Source: Peromyscus leucopus (Eukaryota > Chordata > Mammalia > Rodentia > Cricetidae). From it: DNA of 64,000 nt. Under the pieces are notes generated by a model. The model was not told the DNA's origin. It worked only from the letters and a program-made list of their open reading frames with translations, and did no database searches. The translations under genes were made by a program, and so were the position numbers. Below are positions 10,065 to 21,922 of the stretch, one piece after another (the stretch's first letter is position 1; the number at the start of each line of letters is the position of its first letter). Where the stretch lies: positions 131,708,716 through 131,772,715 of the forward strand of contig NC_051068.1 in assembly GCF_004664715.2 (NCBI RefSeq), read 5' to 3'.

Positions 10065-10125
10065 AGTCTTTACATGGGCTATCCTGGGCTACATGAGACC
10101 CTGTCTCAAAAGAAAAACAAAAATA
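10065..10125 (+). repeat. B1-like SINE, 3' half
   Basis: CCTGGGCTACATGAGACCCT then GTCTCAAAAGAAAAAC is the normal 3' end of this SINE, completing the piece at 9447. Confidence 0.7.
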
Positions 10126-10249
10126 TGTCTGTGCTTGAGTTACTCTGTACTTACTATAATCCTACATAATATCCTAAGTGTGGAAGGAAACTCCCTGAAA
10201 ACTAAATAGTGAATATATATGGTCAGTGTCCTTTTAAAAATTGCAGTTA

Positions 10250-10380
10250 TTGGCTGGGCAGTGGTGCCACACACCTTTAATCCCAGCATTTGGGAGGCAG
10301 AAGCAGGTGGATCTCTATGAGTTCGAGGACAGCCAGGGCTACAGAGAAACCCACCAGTCTCAAAAAACAAAAGCAAAAAT
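10250..10380 (+). repeat. B1 SINE
   Basis: GGCTGGGCAGTGGTGCCACA, TTTAATCCCAGCATTTGGGA, an internal deletion after CAGCCAGGGC, then CAGAGAAACCC and an A-rich tail. Confidence 0.9.
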
Positions 10381-10424
10381 GCAGTTATTGTAACATCTGC
10401 AAAGAGTCCTCACTTTAACCAGAC

Positions 10425-10545
10425 ATCCATGTCTTGCTCTGTGCTAGACAGTACATTAAGTTTCCTTACCATTTAGTAAAACACTGTCATCACAATCTTA
10501 TATAATTGTTAGTCAGTTTTAAAAAGGAAAAACTGAGGCAAATAA
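10425..10545 (-). repeat. MIR fragment
   Basis: GTGCTAGACAGTACATTAAG, then CACTGTCATCACAATCTTAT and AAAAACTGAGGCA follow the antisense MIR order. Confidence 0.55.
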
Positions 10546-10567
10546 CAAAATCTTAAAAAAGTTATTT

Positions 10568-10655
10568 CTTTTGTGGTACTGGGACTCAAACTCAGGATCT
10601 TGCACATGCCAGGCAAGAACTCTACAACTGAGTACACATCCTAATCCCTCCATAA
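10568..10655 (-). repeat. ID/B4-type SINE fragment
   Basis: AACTCAGGATCTTGCACATG then CAGGCAAGAACTCTACAACT is the antisense of the tRNA-Ala-derived ID-like head. Confidence 0.6.
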
Positions 10656-10668
10656 AGAAAGGATGTCT

Positions 10669-10848
10669 GGGGCTGGAGAGATGGCTCAGTAGTTAAGAGC
10701 ACTGGCTGCTCTTCCAGAGGACCCGGGTTCAATTCCCAGCACCAGCTCACAACTGCCTGTAACTCCAGTTCCAAGAGATCCGACACACTCGCACAGATAT
10801 AAATGCAAGTAAAACACCAATGCACATGAAATAACATTTTTTAAAAGC
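10669..10848 (+). repeat. B2 SINE with intact pol III boxes
   Basis: GGGCTGGAGAGATGGCTCAG start, A box TGGCTCAGTAGTTAAGAG, B box GGGTTCAATTCC, body and AATAACATTTTTT end. One of the least diverged B2 copies here. Confidence 0.95.
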
Positions 10849-10979
10849 TAAAAGAGAAAGAATTTCTGCCTGACTTGAGGAAAATTGATGCTGACATAAA
10901 GATAAACTTGACCAGATTTCTCCTAGCGGGAATTGACTCCTAGTCTACCATTGGCACTCTGCACTACCTTCTTGCCCTT

Positions 10980-11165
10980 CACCAAATACAGAAGGTCCTT
11001 CTAACCTTTGCTTCTCCCTCTGCCTGGAACAGGCTCCTCTCTTGTAGCTGTGTGAATTGCTCCCTGTCCTCCTTAGATTGTCCTCCTCCATGTCAGTGGC
11101 ACGTCACTCTTTGGGTGTCCTTGTATTTCTCACTCTGCTTTAATGTTTGACACGCCACTCACTCC
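10980..11165 (+). repeat. L2 fragment
   Basis: TCCCTCTGCCTGGAACAGGC followed by TGAATTGCTCCCTGTCCTCC and TTTCTCACTCTGCTTTAATG resembles the sense L2 tail region. Confidence 0.5.
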
Positions 11166-11169
11166 TTCA

Positions 11170-12100
11170 CTGACTTGATACCAAGTTATACACAGACACA
11201 TCATGTCTATAACATATGTGAGCATGTGTTTGGGAACGTCTATGCTCCACAATAGAGGCAGCTCTGCCAGTTCTGCTCATGGCTGTGCCCCTAGATCCTG
11301 GAATAAGACTTGGAGTTAACCCATCAGTGAAACGTTTTGTAGAAAATAGTGTTTTCCTGTGGAAAGGATCAATTTCAATCAGATAAGAGAACCATGTTGC
11401 TGTGTTAGGCGATATTTTTATGCTAGCTGTAATCATCAGCGTAATAACACATGCCGAGTCTATCTGAAAGAGCCATAAATAACTCCAGAATCTGAAACGA
11501 TTTCCTTCTTCCTTTAAGGCAGAAAGGGGAAACTGTTATGTTGCCATTTCTTTCACCCGTTGCTCTAAATGTTAGCTACTCAGAAAACACGCGGAACTAC
11601 TCCTAACCTCTGTGTCTTATTCTCAGCCTCTCTAGAAGACCATCAAGTGGTATCTGTTTTTCTCAACAGAATTTTAGTTTTCTGACCCAGAGGCCTGTGA
11701 GAGCATAGATATTCCATCTCCTATTATTTTATAGGAAAGCCCCAGTTCTTCAGAGGTCACACGTCAATGACTGGCCGAAGTAGACTGCCACCAAGACCAG
11801 GGCTCTTTCTATGCTGATTGGCTACAATTTTAAAATCTCTGGATGTCTATGAAACTATATCAGATCACCCACCTAAATCATTCTTAGTTTAATATATGAA
11901 TGTGTAAGCTATACTAATATGCTAAATATAAAATTTGTTCTGTAAATTGATTCCTATTAATTCAGAGGTCTGACTTAATAAATAGTACTTAATTTTAACT
12001 GCATATAAGTTCATTATGTTGTATTAGTTTGGAGTGTGGTTAATTTTGGTACTTATTATTTTTCTTGATTTGGAAAGAGTTTTTTATATATAATAAAATT
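11170..12100. other. No gene seen
   Basis: Plain sequence, increasingly AT-rich toward 12100. Confidence 0.4.
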
Positions 12101-12104
12101 TATT

Positions 12105-12548
12105 TACCCCCTTTATTAACGATAGAGTCTTTTTCTCACAGAGTTTATCCTGATTACAGTTTCCCCTTCCTCTACTCCTGCCAGCTCCTCCCCACCTCCC
12201 TCCCATCCAGCTCGACCCCTTTTCTGTCTTTCAGACAGAAAACAAACAAGCTTCTGTGGAATAATAATATCAGATAAAAAGATAAAACAAAAACTAATAC
12301 ATCAGAATTGGACAAAACAAACTGGAAGTCATAATATGTCCACAAAGGACCTGTAGGGTAAAAAGAGCAAAGAAGGAGGAGAAATATATATTTACAAAAA
12401 AGGGAAGATTCCTGCCACAACATTATGAGACAAGGAACCTCCAAAGATGCTGTTGAGTTCATCTTTTCTTGGCCATCTTCTACCAGACTGCCCTTAAGAG
12501 TAGTTTCTTTCCTCCAGTGAGACTCCTTTTGAGGAAACTAATAATAAA
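12105..12548. repeat. L1-derived non-coding fragment (Lx-like)
   Basis: A C/T-rich block, then AAAACAAAAACTAATACATC, CTGGAAGTCATAATATGTCC, GACAAGGAACCTCCAAAGAT and TTAAGAGTAGTTTCTTTCCT follow an order recalled from old rodent L1 (Lx) non-coding tails. Orientation was not fixed. Confidence 0.5.
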
Positions 12549-12670
12549 GTTTTGTTTTGTTTTTTAATAAAGTAGTACAAAAAATTCTTCTTTAAAATAG
12601 GTGACTTAGCATAGCACCAATGAGAAGCTTGGTTTGCTGTTGACTCAGAAAGTTCTCCTACAGCATTCTG

Positions 12671-12671
<1 letters not shown>

Positions 12672-12718
<47 letters not shown>
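12672..12718. repeat. (CA)n microsatellite
   Basis: About 23 CA units. Confidence 0.97.
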
Positions 12719-12719
12719 C

Positions 12720-13120
12720 CCACCACCTAAGGGCAGGCTGGCTAGCTACAGGAAAGAGTAAAGCCCAATGGAAACATTGCCAATCTCTTTCTTTATCTAC
12801 TCACTAAACAAATATTGCTGAGCCTTCTGAGAAACAATGCTACCACTAGTGAATTTAATGAGTGTTTATCTTCCTAACTTCATATTTATATAGGGGTGAC
12901 TGCCTGTAGTGTGCTTGCCAGAGGACTGGGAAGTAACTGCTTGTAAATGTTGAAAAATATTTGATTTACAAATCTGCTTTTAAGTTAATTCAAGAGAACG
13001 TTACTTTGGGTAGCACAGAAGAATTAGTACACAATTATTACTATACCATCTAGTTCCTTGGGTTTAGACTATTTTGTTCTGAAGTTATCTCAATAGCTGG
13101 CAATGTGGAATTTAAATTAG
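12720..13120. other. No gene seen
   Basis: Plain AT-rich sequence. Confidence 0.4.
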
Positions 13121-13125
13121 AAGGA

Positions 13126-13258
13126 AATGTAGGAGTTGAGCCACATGTCTGTAATCCTAGAACTCCAGAGTCTGAGGCAAGAGAATATAGAGGTTAAGGG
13201 TAGCCTAGGCCAGGCAAGTTCCAGTCCATTCTAGAATATAGTAAGATTCGTCTTCAGA
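13126..13258 (+). repeat. Diverged B1/B4-like SINE
   Basis: TGTCTGTAATCCTAGAACTC, GAGTCTGAGGCAAGAGAATA and GTAGCCTAGGCCAG follow B1 order with many changes. Confidence 0.6.
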
Positions 13259-13259
13259 G

Positions 13260-14140
13260 CTGGGGTGTGGGGAGAACGGTTAATAACTGAGAAAATTCTA
13301 CTTCAAAGACATTATAAAATTTTGAGGTTTTAATTTGAAAGGTTGCTGCTTGAAAGTGGAAACAACTAAACCAAGCAAACAGAACGGATTGGTATTTCCT
13401 GGCAGATTGACACCACTCACCTCATTGTGCTCGATGCAGTATTTAGGGTGGGATGTTCAACACGATGCTGGATTTGGTCAGGAAGCTGCATAGTACATGA
13501 GTAGATGAGGTCAGAGACATAACTATACATCCTACCAGCCCAAAGCCTGATGAAACAGCTGTTGTGTAACCGCACTGAAACTACCTGCTTAGTATATGCA
13601 GGGTGGGGAGCCTGAGGAATCCCAAGGCATCCAGACAGCAGGCTGTCTCACTCAGGAACTGACCCAAATCAGACAGCGAGGCAGCATGTGTTTTAGAATC
13701 GAAGGATCTCTCCTGTGAGTTCATCTGGGTTGGAACAGAAAGGTCACACTGATTTCTAGTATGTTCTTTCTGGGTAGTGATTAAAAATCAAGAACAGTGG
13801 GGAAAGGGCTCCGTTCAGGAAAAGAAGCTGAAAGAAAAACTACCAAGAAACCAGACTCTAAGAAAACGAGTGGACTGGTAGGTGCTTAAGAAAAAAGAAA
13901 TAAAAAGAAAAAGCATAGATGTAGGTCAAAGGACAGTGGATTCTAAAAGGACCCTTTGAAGGTGTTTCACAGAGAACTGGTATTTCAACGTCCCAGACTT
14001 ATCTTGAACACCAATACCACAGTGTAATGACGCTGTCAATGCCAGCAGTAGTGTTTTACTTATGAATCAGAGTTTGAGGTGCCAAGCAGTTTGGGGAACT
14101 GGGGGCAAGGCAGAACTGGAGGAAAAAGGGAAAGAAAACA
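13260..14140. other. No gene seen
   Basis: Plain sequence; no recognised exon or repeat. Confidence 0.4.
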
Positions 14141-14146
14141 AGGGAG

Positions 14147-14216
14147 GTGTGTGTGTGTGTGTGTGTGTGTGTGTACATGCACACATACACGTGTATATGT
14201 ATGTACACACATATAT
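14147..14216. repeat. GT microsatellite with mixed TA/CA tail
   Basis: A pure GT run to 14174, then CA- and TA-rich alternating purine-pyrimidine to about 14216. GT followed by CA allows partial self-pairing. Confidence 0.9.
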
Positions 14217-14314
14217 GAAGAGACAAAGACAAAAATAGAGAGGCAGAGAGACACCGAGACAGGCTTTGAGAAATTTCTTGGGGACAAAGTAACCACTAAT
14301 TTATCAAGAAAATA

Positions 14315-14690
14315 TTATGAGCTGAACTGTACCCCTCCAAAATTAATATGCTGGAGTCCTGCCCCAGCACACTCCCGAGTGCTATCGGAGATAACAGAAT
14401 TCTCATAGTCTATCTGGAGGTAGGGCCTTTAAAGGAGTACTTAAGTAAAAAACAGAGTCTTTGTGTGACCCTAATTCAACAGCTGGTATAAGAAGAGGAT
14501 ATTAGGACAGAGACGCACAGAGAGCAGACCCAGGGAAACACAGGGAGAAAGCAGCCATCTAGGACCCTCAGCCAGCACCTGAACCTTGGACTTCTAGCTT
14601 CCAAAATCATGAGAAATCACATTTCTGTTGTTTAGACAACTCAGGCTTGGGTACTTCATCACATCAACCCTAGCAACACAAGGTCATTTC
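14315..14690 (+). repeat. Ancient MaLR (MLT1-type) LTR
   Basis: TGAGCTGAACTGTACCCCTC, GGTATAAGAAGAGGATATTA, GACTTCTAGCTTCCAAAATC and CTGTTGTTTAGACAAC match the shared layout of an old eutherian LTR. The exact subfamily is not fixed. Confidence 0.6.
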
Positions 14691-14699
14691 TAGGACTTC

Positions 14700-15145
14700 A
14701 ACAATACCAGACACGCCTATCCCATAGAGATTTTAAGTCCAGTTGTGCTTCAAGTTGCCATGATCAAACCCTGGAAGTGGGACATGTCTTCTTTCCAATA
14801 CAAGTCTCAGTGAGTCAGTATCCCTCCTACTCTGGGGTGTAGGCCAGGACTCAGCATCATGCTCATTGTAATATTGTCACAAGCCTGGTATTCTGTAGGT
14901 CTTTTCTGGGGAGGGAGTTGATAAGTTCCTGCTCAAACTTGAAGGGGTGTCCTAGACTCTTTATTTGTATGCAGCTGAGGAAGATATGGCAAGTTGGAGG
15001 ACAGTATTGCTGACACTGAAATGGGTATTCGAGGCTACTTAGTAGAATACTATAATAGCCATCATAGAAATTCTGTCATAGTATTTGGGTTCCAATATAA
15101 GCTCAACAAGTATTAACTTTGTATTCTTTTTGATCCTAGGGTACA
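14700..15145. other. No gene seen
   Basis: Plain sequence. Confidence 0.4.
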
Positions 15146-15149
15146 AAGT

Positions 15150-15345
15150 CCTACCACATACATTATCTCAATTAATCGTCAAAGCAAGTCTATGAAATGT
15201 TAATTATTGTTAACATCATTATTAGGTTTAAAAGAAACATATCTCAAGGAGAATGAACTACTTGCTCAAAGTTGTATGAATTAATAGCAGAGATAAAACT
15301 CTAGACATATTAAACTCTAGATTCTATCTCCATTAGCAAGGGTTT
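15150..15345 (-). repeat. MIR SINE
   Basis: CATTATCTCAATTAATCGTC, CTATGAAATGTTAATTATTG, ACTACTTGCTCAAAGTTGTA and AGCAGAGATAAAACTC follow the antisense MIR consensus. Confidence 0.65.
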
Positions 15346-15448
15346 TCCAACATACCCTAGATTGTTAGCTGTATTTTATTCTATAAATTTCAATGATTCA
15401 TTTCAATCAAGCAATGACATTTTTAGCATTCATAAAATATTCTAAGTA

Positions 15449-15637
15449 CGGGACTGGAGAGATATCTCAGCGGTTAAGACCACTAACTGTTCTTCCAGAG
15501 GTCCTGAGTTCAATTCCCAGCAACCACATACTGGCTCAGAACCATCTATAATGGGATCTGGTGCTCTCCTCTGTAATGTAGACATACATGCAAACAGAGT
15601 ACTTGTACATAAAAATAAATCAATAAATATTTTTTAA
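15449..15637 (+). repeat. B2 SINE
   Basis: GGGACTGGAGAGATATCTCA start, B box GAGTTCAATTCCC, and an AAAATAAATCAATAAAT tail. Confidence 0.92.
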
Positions 15638-15838
15638 AATTTCTAAGTACTAACAAGCTTTAATGTATCCACCCTAGAAAAAATAAATATTTTGTACATA
15701 TAAATGGGCAGAGGAGAACATTCCAGAATCTCTTCATAGATTATATCCTCATCACAGTACATCCTCATTGCTGCTCTGGGTTCAGAGTTCCTTGAGGGTG
15801 AGTGGTTAGAATTGATTTTCTCTTCCATAAAACCAATA

Positions 15839-15840
<2 letters not shown>

Positions 15841-15888
<48 letters not shown>
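15841..15888. repeat. (AT)n microsatellite
   Basis: Twenty-four pure AT units, self-complementary and able to extrude as a cruciform. It abuts the tail of a B1. Confidence 0.97.
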
Positions 15889-15894
<6 letters not shown>

Positions 15895-16043
15895 TCCTAG
15901 ACAGGGTTTCTCTATGTATCTCTGGCTGTCCTGGAACTAATTTTATAGATCAGGCTGGCCTTGAACTCATAGAGACCTGCCTCTGCCTCCCTGAGTGATA
16001 GGATTAAAGGCATGCACCACCACCACCACCACCACCACCCAGC
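15889..16043 (-). repeat. B1 SINE with expanded CAC run
   Basis: Antisense B1 from GACAGGGTTTCTCTATGTAT to CCAGC. The head carries a CAC triplet expansion at 16015-16039. Confidence 0.9.
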
Positions 16044-16049
16044 TGAGAA

Positions 16050-16760
16050 TATAGTTAACAGTACTAATCTTTATATAGCTCGCGATATATTTTACCTTAA
16101 GTGTGTTATCTGTGCAACGTAAGTGTTTGAATTCATGGGAGATTTATAAGCAAGCTCACTGAGTGGAGGAGACTCCTGAAAACTAAGGGTTTTCAGAGAC
16201 TTGATTTAAATTCCTCTCAAACCTATCCTTTCATGATTCAGAAGGTACTTAAAGACTCTTACAGTGTCTCTAGCTGTAATTATGACGTGTCACGTAGCCT
16301 TGTGATACATGTCCAAAGAGGACTAATAAATAAAACACTGAGTGATTGATTACTGATGACATTGCATAAATCACACTATACTACTGTAAATTAAACCATG
16401 CCCCCTTATGACAGCTGAATGAACCCCAGAACTGATGTGATAACTTATTCTGCATGCTTTTCTTCCTAGAGAGGGGAAGAAGTTATAGAGGCACAGAGCA
16501 GAGATGTTGACTTCTAAAATGTTCTCTGATTTCCCTTCTTAGAGAACTTGACTGCCATGTAGCACATGTGAAAAGTCTTTGATATACTACCATAGCCAAG
16601 AGTCTTCTGCTCTGGGATGATAAACAAGAGTCCAGAAAACAATAGCCTGAAATGAGTGGTGTGGGTTCCTACTACCTCATCCCACAGTGAAGAGAACATC
16701 ATGGTAATAGATTAGGTCTTTACTCATCACAATTTTAGCAAGCACAGCTCTGTCAAAAGC
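16050..16760. other. No gene seen
   Basis: Plain sequence. Confidence 0.4.
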
Positions 16761-16761
16761 T

Positions 16762-16910
16762 ATTGCTACTCCATTTTTCTCATGGGAAAACTGGGGCTTA
16801 AAGAGATTGATTAGTCTGAACCAGGTCACCTAGCAGTAACTGGCAGAGCCAGGATCTGAGGTCTTGTCAGTCTTGACTCAAAGTCTTCATCTTCCATGCA
16901 CACTGCTTCC
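16762..16910 (-). repeat. MIR SINE
   Basis: CTCATGGGAAAACTGGGGCT, AACCAGGTCACCTAGCAGTA and CTGGCAGAGCCAGGATCTGA are clear antisense MIR core. Confidence 0.75.
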
Positions 16911-17196
16911 AGCACAAAAGGAATCAACTCTCTTTGTCACCAGGGAAGCCACCAAAATTCACGAGTTTTTCATTGCGTGAATCCGTTTTGAGGTCTCGAT
17001 ACCAAGAACTGTAACTCTTGACTGTTTGTCTATAAGAAGGTATTTCCATGGTCTTATTCAGGGCTTTAAATCAGAAGCCTCGTGACCAGGAATAGGAATG
17101 CCTATTTAAACCAAAGTGCCAGTTTGTAATAAGCAATGTTCATTTACATTTCAGAGATAAAAGTAAATGAGTATATCAACAGAGTGGGATTTTTTT

Positions 17197-17200
<4 letters not shown>

Positions 17201-17265
<65 letters not shown>
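17201..17265. repeat. (CT)n microsatellite
   Basis: About 32 pure CT units, giving a Leu-Ser frame that is not a gene. Confidence 0.97.
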
Positions 17266-17268
<3 letters not shown>

Positions 17269-17269
17269 G

Positions 17270-18190
17270 TATACATACATATTTGCTCTATCTGTGTGAC
17301 CAGCTGTTCACTCCTTTTCCCTTTGGGAACTATTATTCCAGTTCTCATTTCCCTGCCTTATTTTAACCTCTGCTTCAGATTGGATGGACTCTGCATTGGA
17401 GAAAGATCTCTCATTCTTCCAGTTCCTGGAATGCCCATAGCTCCTTCTGAGGAGGGCTAGCCTCAGGCCCCTATGTCCTGCCATCACCAGGCTCAACCAG
17501 ATTTCCATTGTTCTGAGAACAGTCCATCCATAGGTCTGTCAGTGTTTTATGAAATAATCTGGTAAGGAAGCTCTACCAAATAAAAAGGGTAATTACCAGT
17601 ACCAATGAGGCCTTATGTTTAAATAAAAGGTTTTGGGATTTGGGTGCTGATGTGGCAGCAGGGACAGAGGTAAGTAAGAGTGGCATACAGACAGCAGAAA
17701 CATGGAGTAGCAGGCACTATTAGTGAGCAGAGGCCACAAGACAGAAAGAAGAAGAAAGGAAATTGTCTTTTAGTATCAGGGACAGTAGCAGCACAGACCA
17801 ACAGCAACTGTGTCATCATAAAAACGGCACAGTAGTAGTCAGGGCAGCTGGTGATGATATCAAGAGGCTTAAACAATGAGGCAAACTGTAATGCATTCAA
17901 AAACAGCTTCTACTTGTCAAAAGATGTGCTGTCTCAGTGAGGCCGAGTGGTGTGGTATCAAGTGTTTTCTGACTTCCTTAGAGTCTCATGAGTCCTCCAT
18001 CCCCACCCGTGTATGCCCATTGTCCTGTTAACCAAGGCAAGCATGTCTCTGTTCTTGAAACATCAGAGCATGAAACCACCTTGTGCCACTGCCAAATATA
18101 TTCAAGGTACACTTTTGCTACCATCCCAGTGATCCTGAGTATCCATTGATCTCCTAGTCAGTGATACTTGGCCACTCCTTTTCACTTGCC
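17270..18190. other. No gene seen
   Basis: Plain sequence. Confidence 0.4.
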
Positions 18191-18196
18191 CCACCC

Positions 18197-18562
18197 TGCT
18201 GTGCAATATTCCTTTACACTGTGTGAATAGATGTCACTGTGATAGGTTTAATAAACATGCTGACTGGCCAATAGTTGAACAGAATAAGGTTAGGCAGGGG
18301 AGCCAGACTAGGAGAATGCTGGGAGGAAGAAAGGCAGAATCTGGAGTCACCAGTCAGACACAAAGGGAGCAAGAGATAAACGTGCCATGCTAATAAAGGT
18401 ACTGCCCCATGGCAGAGCATAAATAAGGAATATGGGTAATTTAAAAATGTAAGAGCTAGTTAGTAATAAGCCTGAGCTATCGGCCAAGCATTTGCATTTA
18501 CTATTAAGTCTCCATGTCAGTTATTTGGGAGCTGGTGGACCAGACACAAAAGTCTGCCTACA
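18197..18562 (+). mobile_element. Solo LTR related to the 6918-7260 LTR
   Basis: It starts TGCTGTGCAATATTCC and ends GTCTGCCTACA. It shares with the LTR at 6918 the blocks TTTAATAAAC, CTGGCCAATAG, GAGCTAG...AAGCCTGAGCTA and the late TTATTTGGGAGCTGG. Length is 366 bp. No identical flanking duplication was seen. Confidence 0.65.
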
Positions 18563-18639
18563 CCATGCCACCCCCAAAGCTTTGCTGTCTGCTCCACCAT
18601 ACTTCTGTGTTAAGGCACATAGGTTACAATAGCACCAAT

Positions 18640-19780
18640 CACATTTAATGTAATCTCATTTCTATACTTGAACATGATGAAGTAATACATGCTTATTTAT
18701 GTGTATTGGCTTTACTGTGTTATTTGTAAAATATAAACATACTGCTATACCAACACAATCAAGGCAAATAGAATTAGAGAAGAATTCAGTAACTTAGAAA
18801 TATAAGTCTGTGTTCTGTGTGTCTGGCTATTTCCAGAAATCAGGAACAACAGCACTTAAAGGTATTGAAAGTCATGCAGCCCATATATACACATGCCATA
18901 CATGATTATGAAATACCATCAAAGGAGGCAGAGCCCTTCATGTAATGAATACCACCTCTTCCCTATTTTCCCTTGGGTTTTTACACAATATATTTATATT
19001 TTCTATTTATAATTATACAGACTTGTCTTAGAAAATTGGTGAGCATTCTAAAATAACCCATCATATTGCTACTTAAGATAATGATTACTAATGTTCTACT
19101 ATGCTTACTTTAGGACTATATTATTTCCTTTGTGGATGTTTTTCAATTTCTCTACGAAATTGGAATCATTATACACTTAGCACTATACACAAGCACACAC
19201 ACACACACGTATTTTCCTATCTATTTCCAATATAGACATTTTCCAGTGTTATTTAGCATTCTTCAAAAGTATGATTTGATGTGGCCATGTAATATTTTAT
19301 TTTTCAGCTTGGCTTGTTCTCTTGGCCCCCTCTCTCTTGCCCCTGTCTCTTCTCTTCCTCTTTCACTTGCTCTCCCCACCCCACCCAATGCCCATCCCGT
19401 CTCATGGCCCAGTTCAGTCTATTGGCCATGTTTAGTCTACTACTTTCTCTCCCTGTTCTGGAGTCTTCTAGATGCCTCTGGCTGTACTCTCCCTCATATC
19501 TACAACAAAAACCTCCTTAACCATTAACAAAATTTTTTCTTCCAAAAGTTTCTTCTGATGGTTCAATTCTCTTCCATTGAGTGTTTTTATTGCTCCCAAT
19601 TTTCTTTGTGTGCAAATAATACAATATTGAGCTTCTTAGTATACAAAACTGAATATAACAATTCTTATTTCCCTAATTTAGATTCCTAGATGTGGAAGTT
19701 TTTGGTTAAGAGCTAGATATTTATTTTTATCACTTTCTCTGTGTAAAGCCAATTTGAGTCCCAGAAAGAATATATCTACT
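18640..19780 (+). repeat. Possible ancient L1M-type tail, interrupted
   Basis: AT-rich text including TAGATTCCTAGATGTGGAAG (19680) and a run resembling the 'swelling of coordinates' part of old L1 tails (19560-19740). A CT-rich segment at 19310-19520 breaks the pattern. This is a weak call by eye only. Confidence 0.3.
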
Positions 19781-19789
19781 CATAGTTCC

Positions 19790-21550
19790 TATTTGGGTGA
19801 CCACTGCACCCCAGCAGCCTTTCATTTCTTTTCCTGTGACTTAGAGTAAGTCTCGCTGACCTTGCCCAGTTTTCACTGGCTCTTCTCTAAGTCCTGCAGT
19901 GTTAGGTTATATGTTGATCCTCACGACATACTCCCTTGGGTTCATCATTGGTACCCAGCTGTCCAAAGCCTGCACTTTCCTTGCTAGACCAAGAAGACTC
20001 CATTGGATTGAATCTCAGTAGCCCTTGACTGGCTGGCCAGTGGGGCTTAGAAATGTACTTCTGCTCATAGGTGCAAACTTAATATACAAGTGCTTTGATG
20101 ACCTGGGAGGTATTTCCTAAATGCCCTGGGGTACTCCTCTTTGGCTCTGTTCTACTTGCTCCCTTTGGGCTCTTGAGTTTACTCTTGAGTCACACATTAT
20201 ATTCTGCCATCAAGATGATATCTTCTTTCCCTGCAACACCCATGCATGCCCCACTTCCAGGGTCTATGCGGTCACTGCTCATTTCTACTTCCTATTACAC
20301 TTCCTAGATATTTAGTTTTTCATCTTATAAAGCTCCAGTCTGCCCTATCCCTGGGCTTTGCAAGAGGCCACTGATGTGATCCCTTTATGCTTCTCTTCTG
20401 AGTTAGCTGTGACTTTGGTACCTATGAGATGTGACCACACTGACCATGCCTTTGCTTGGTCCTGGTCTCTCATTGCCCTCTGTCCTTTGAAATGCCACGT
20501 CTGCCCCGGCTTTGCTCCTGCTTTGGGCAAATCCTTCCCATTTTAGCTCAGGGTCTCTTCCCAGCACACCCTGAGCCACACGCTACAGGTCTGGTGAGAA
20601 ACTGATACTTCAAGGCCTTGCTTCAGGATATGAAGGGAGTGTGCTGGATGGGCATGGAAGGCCTATGGCAGCTTGCCAGTTTCATCTTAATAAACCCCGC
20701 TTCACTCCCCCAGCGTACTTTCTCTGCCCTACTTCCATTTTGCCCATATTGCTTTCCATTTGCTTGGGCTCCATTTCTGGCGTCTTGAGAGACCTACCCT
20801 CTGGCCTCTGGCCCACCCCGATGTCCTAGTTTCCCACTTGGCTTTCCTGCTGCCTTGGCATTGCTGGCCTGGCCTGGCTTCCCTATGAGCTGCATCCCTA
20901 ATCTGCCTGGTGGGCATGACCTGACACTCCTGAAGGCTCTGCTTCCTCCTAGCATCTGGCTTTCCTCTAGAAGATGTACGGATCAGCTATCTTAACTCCA
21001 GAAAGTTTCGTTTTCTCCTACAAAGGTGGGACAAGCCTTGCAAAAGAATGTGGAAAGTGGGAAATTCTTGGATCTGAAGAAACTTTAAGAAACCAACCTT
21101 CAATGATTGCCTAATATGCTCTCCAAACCCCAATGTCCTTTTCTTAGACCTTCAGTTAACTGTTCAACCCCCACTCCTGACTTTCTTCAAGAGTGGTAGT
21201 AGGAGGAGAGGGGATGTCTCTTGGTTAATGGAAATCAAAGTCTACAAATCTCATCTCACTGAAGATAAAGTGAGGAGTCACCGGAGTCAGGGTCAAACTA
21301 GGGTGGAAATGGTAATTCAAAGGAGAAATGGCAAAGGGCAGCAGAATGTTGTCAAACTGCCTTCTAAATACTTACATTTATAACCACAGACCTGTGCTAC
21401 TCTCGAGTTTTGTCGGATAAACTTCCTTTTATAAGGAGCCGCAGTTAATGTAGAAATACGTAACTGGTCGAAGTGCTGAGAATAAATGCCCGGGAGGGCA
21501 GGACCTTAAATGGGACATCTCGCAACCTCTTCACTCTCCATCCTGGCCAA
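19790..21550. other. No gene seen
   Basis: Rather GC-balanced plain sequence. Short stretches (20455-20610, TCTCTCATTGCCCTCTGTCC) recall L2 but are too diverged to call. No exon with convincing splice sites and recognisable protein was found. Confidence 0.35.
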
Positions 21551-21559
21551 GGCTCAGGA

Positions 21560-21760
21560 GACACTGGAAAAAAGAAAGAATGTCAGAGCTGGAAGTATGC
21601 TGTGAAATGCTGTCTCTCTGGGCATGACACAGCTATTGTATGCATGAACTCACAGCAGGTGTGATCATCTGCAAAAACCTACACAGAATCAAGCCAGCTA
21701 AACTGATGTCTCCCTACCCCCAACTGACAATTGATAGCTGTTAGAGAGGGGACACACCAT
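21560..21760 (+). repeat. L1 3'-UTR fragment
   Basis: CTCTGGGCATGACACAGCTA, TGCATGAACTCACAGCAG and GAATCAAGCCAGCTAAACTG match a sense rodent L1 3' UTR segment. Confidence 0.5.
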
Positions 21761-21922
21761 TGTTATGTGGATGTGTGGCCACTGGTTGGCTGTCCGTGCT
21801 CCATGCTTCCGTGGTTGGCCACACAGCCACGCATGTGTGGGCAGCACTGCTTGGGCCTTAGTTAGTTATTTTTCAAAAGAATCAGAGGACATGAGGTTGG
21901 GAAGAGGACGTGTTGGGGGTGT

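Noticed and set aside
10669..10740. tRNA gene from A and B boxes
   Set aside because: The boxes belong to a B2 SINE; there is no cloverleaf. The same holds for the other B2 copies.
18191..18568. Target duplication around the LTR at 18197
   Set aside because: CCACCC on the left and CCATGC on the right do not match well enough.
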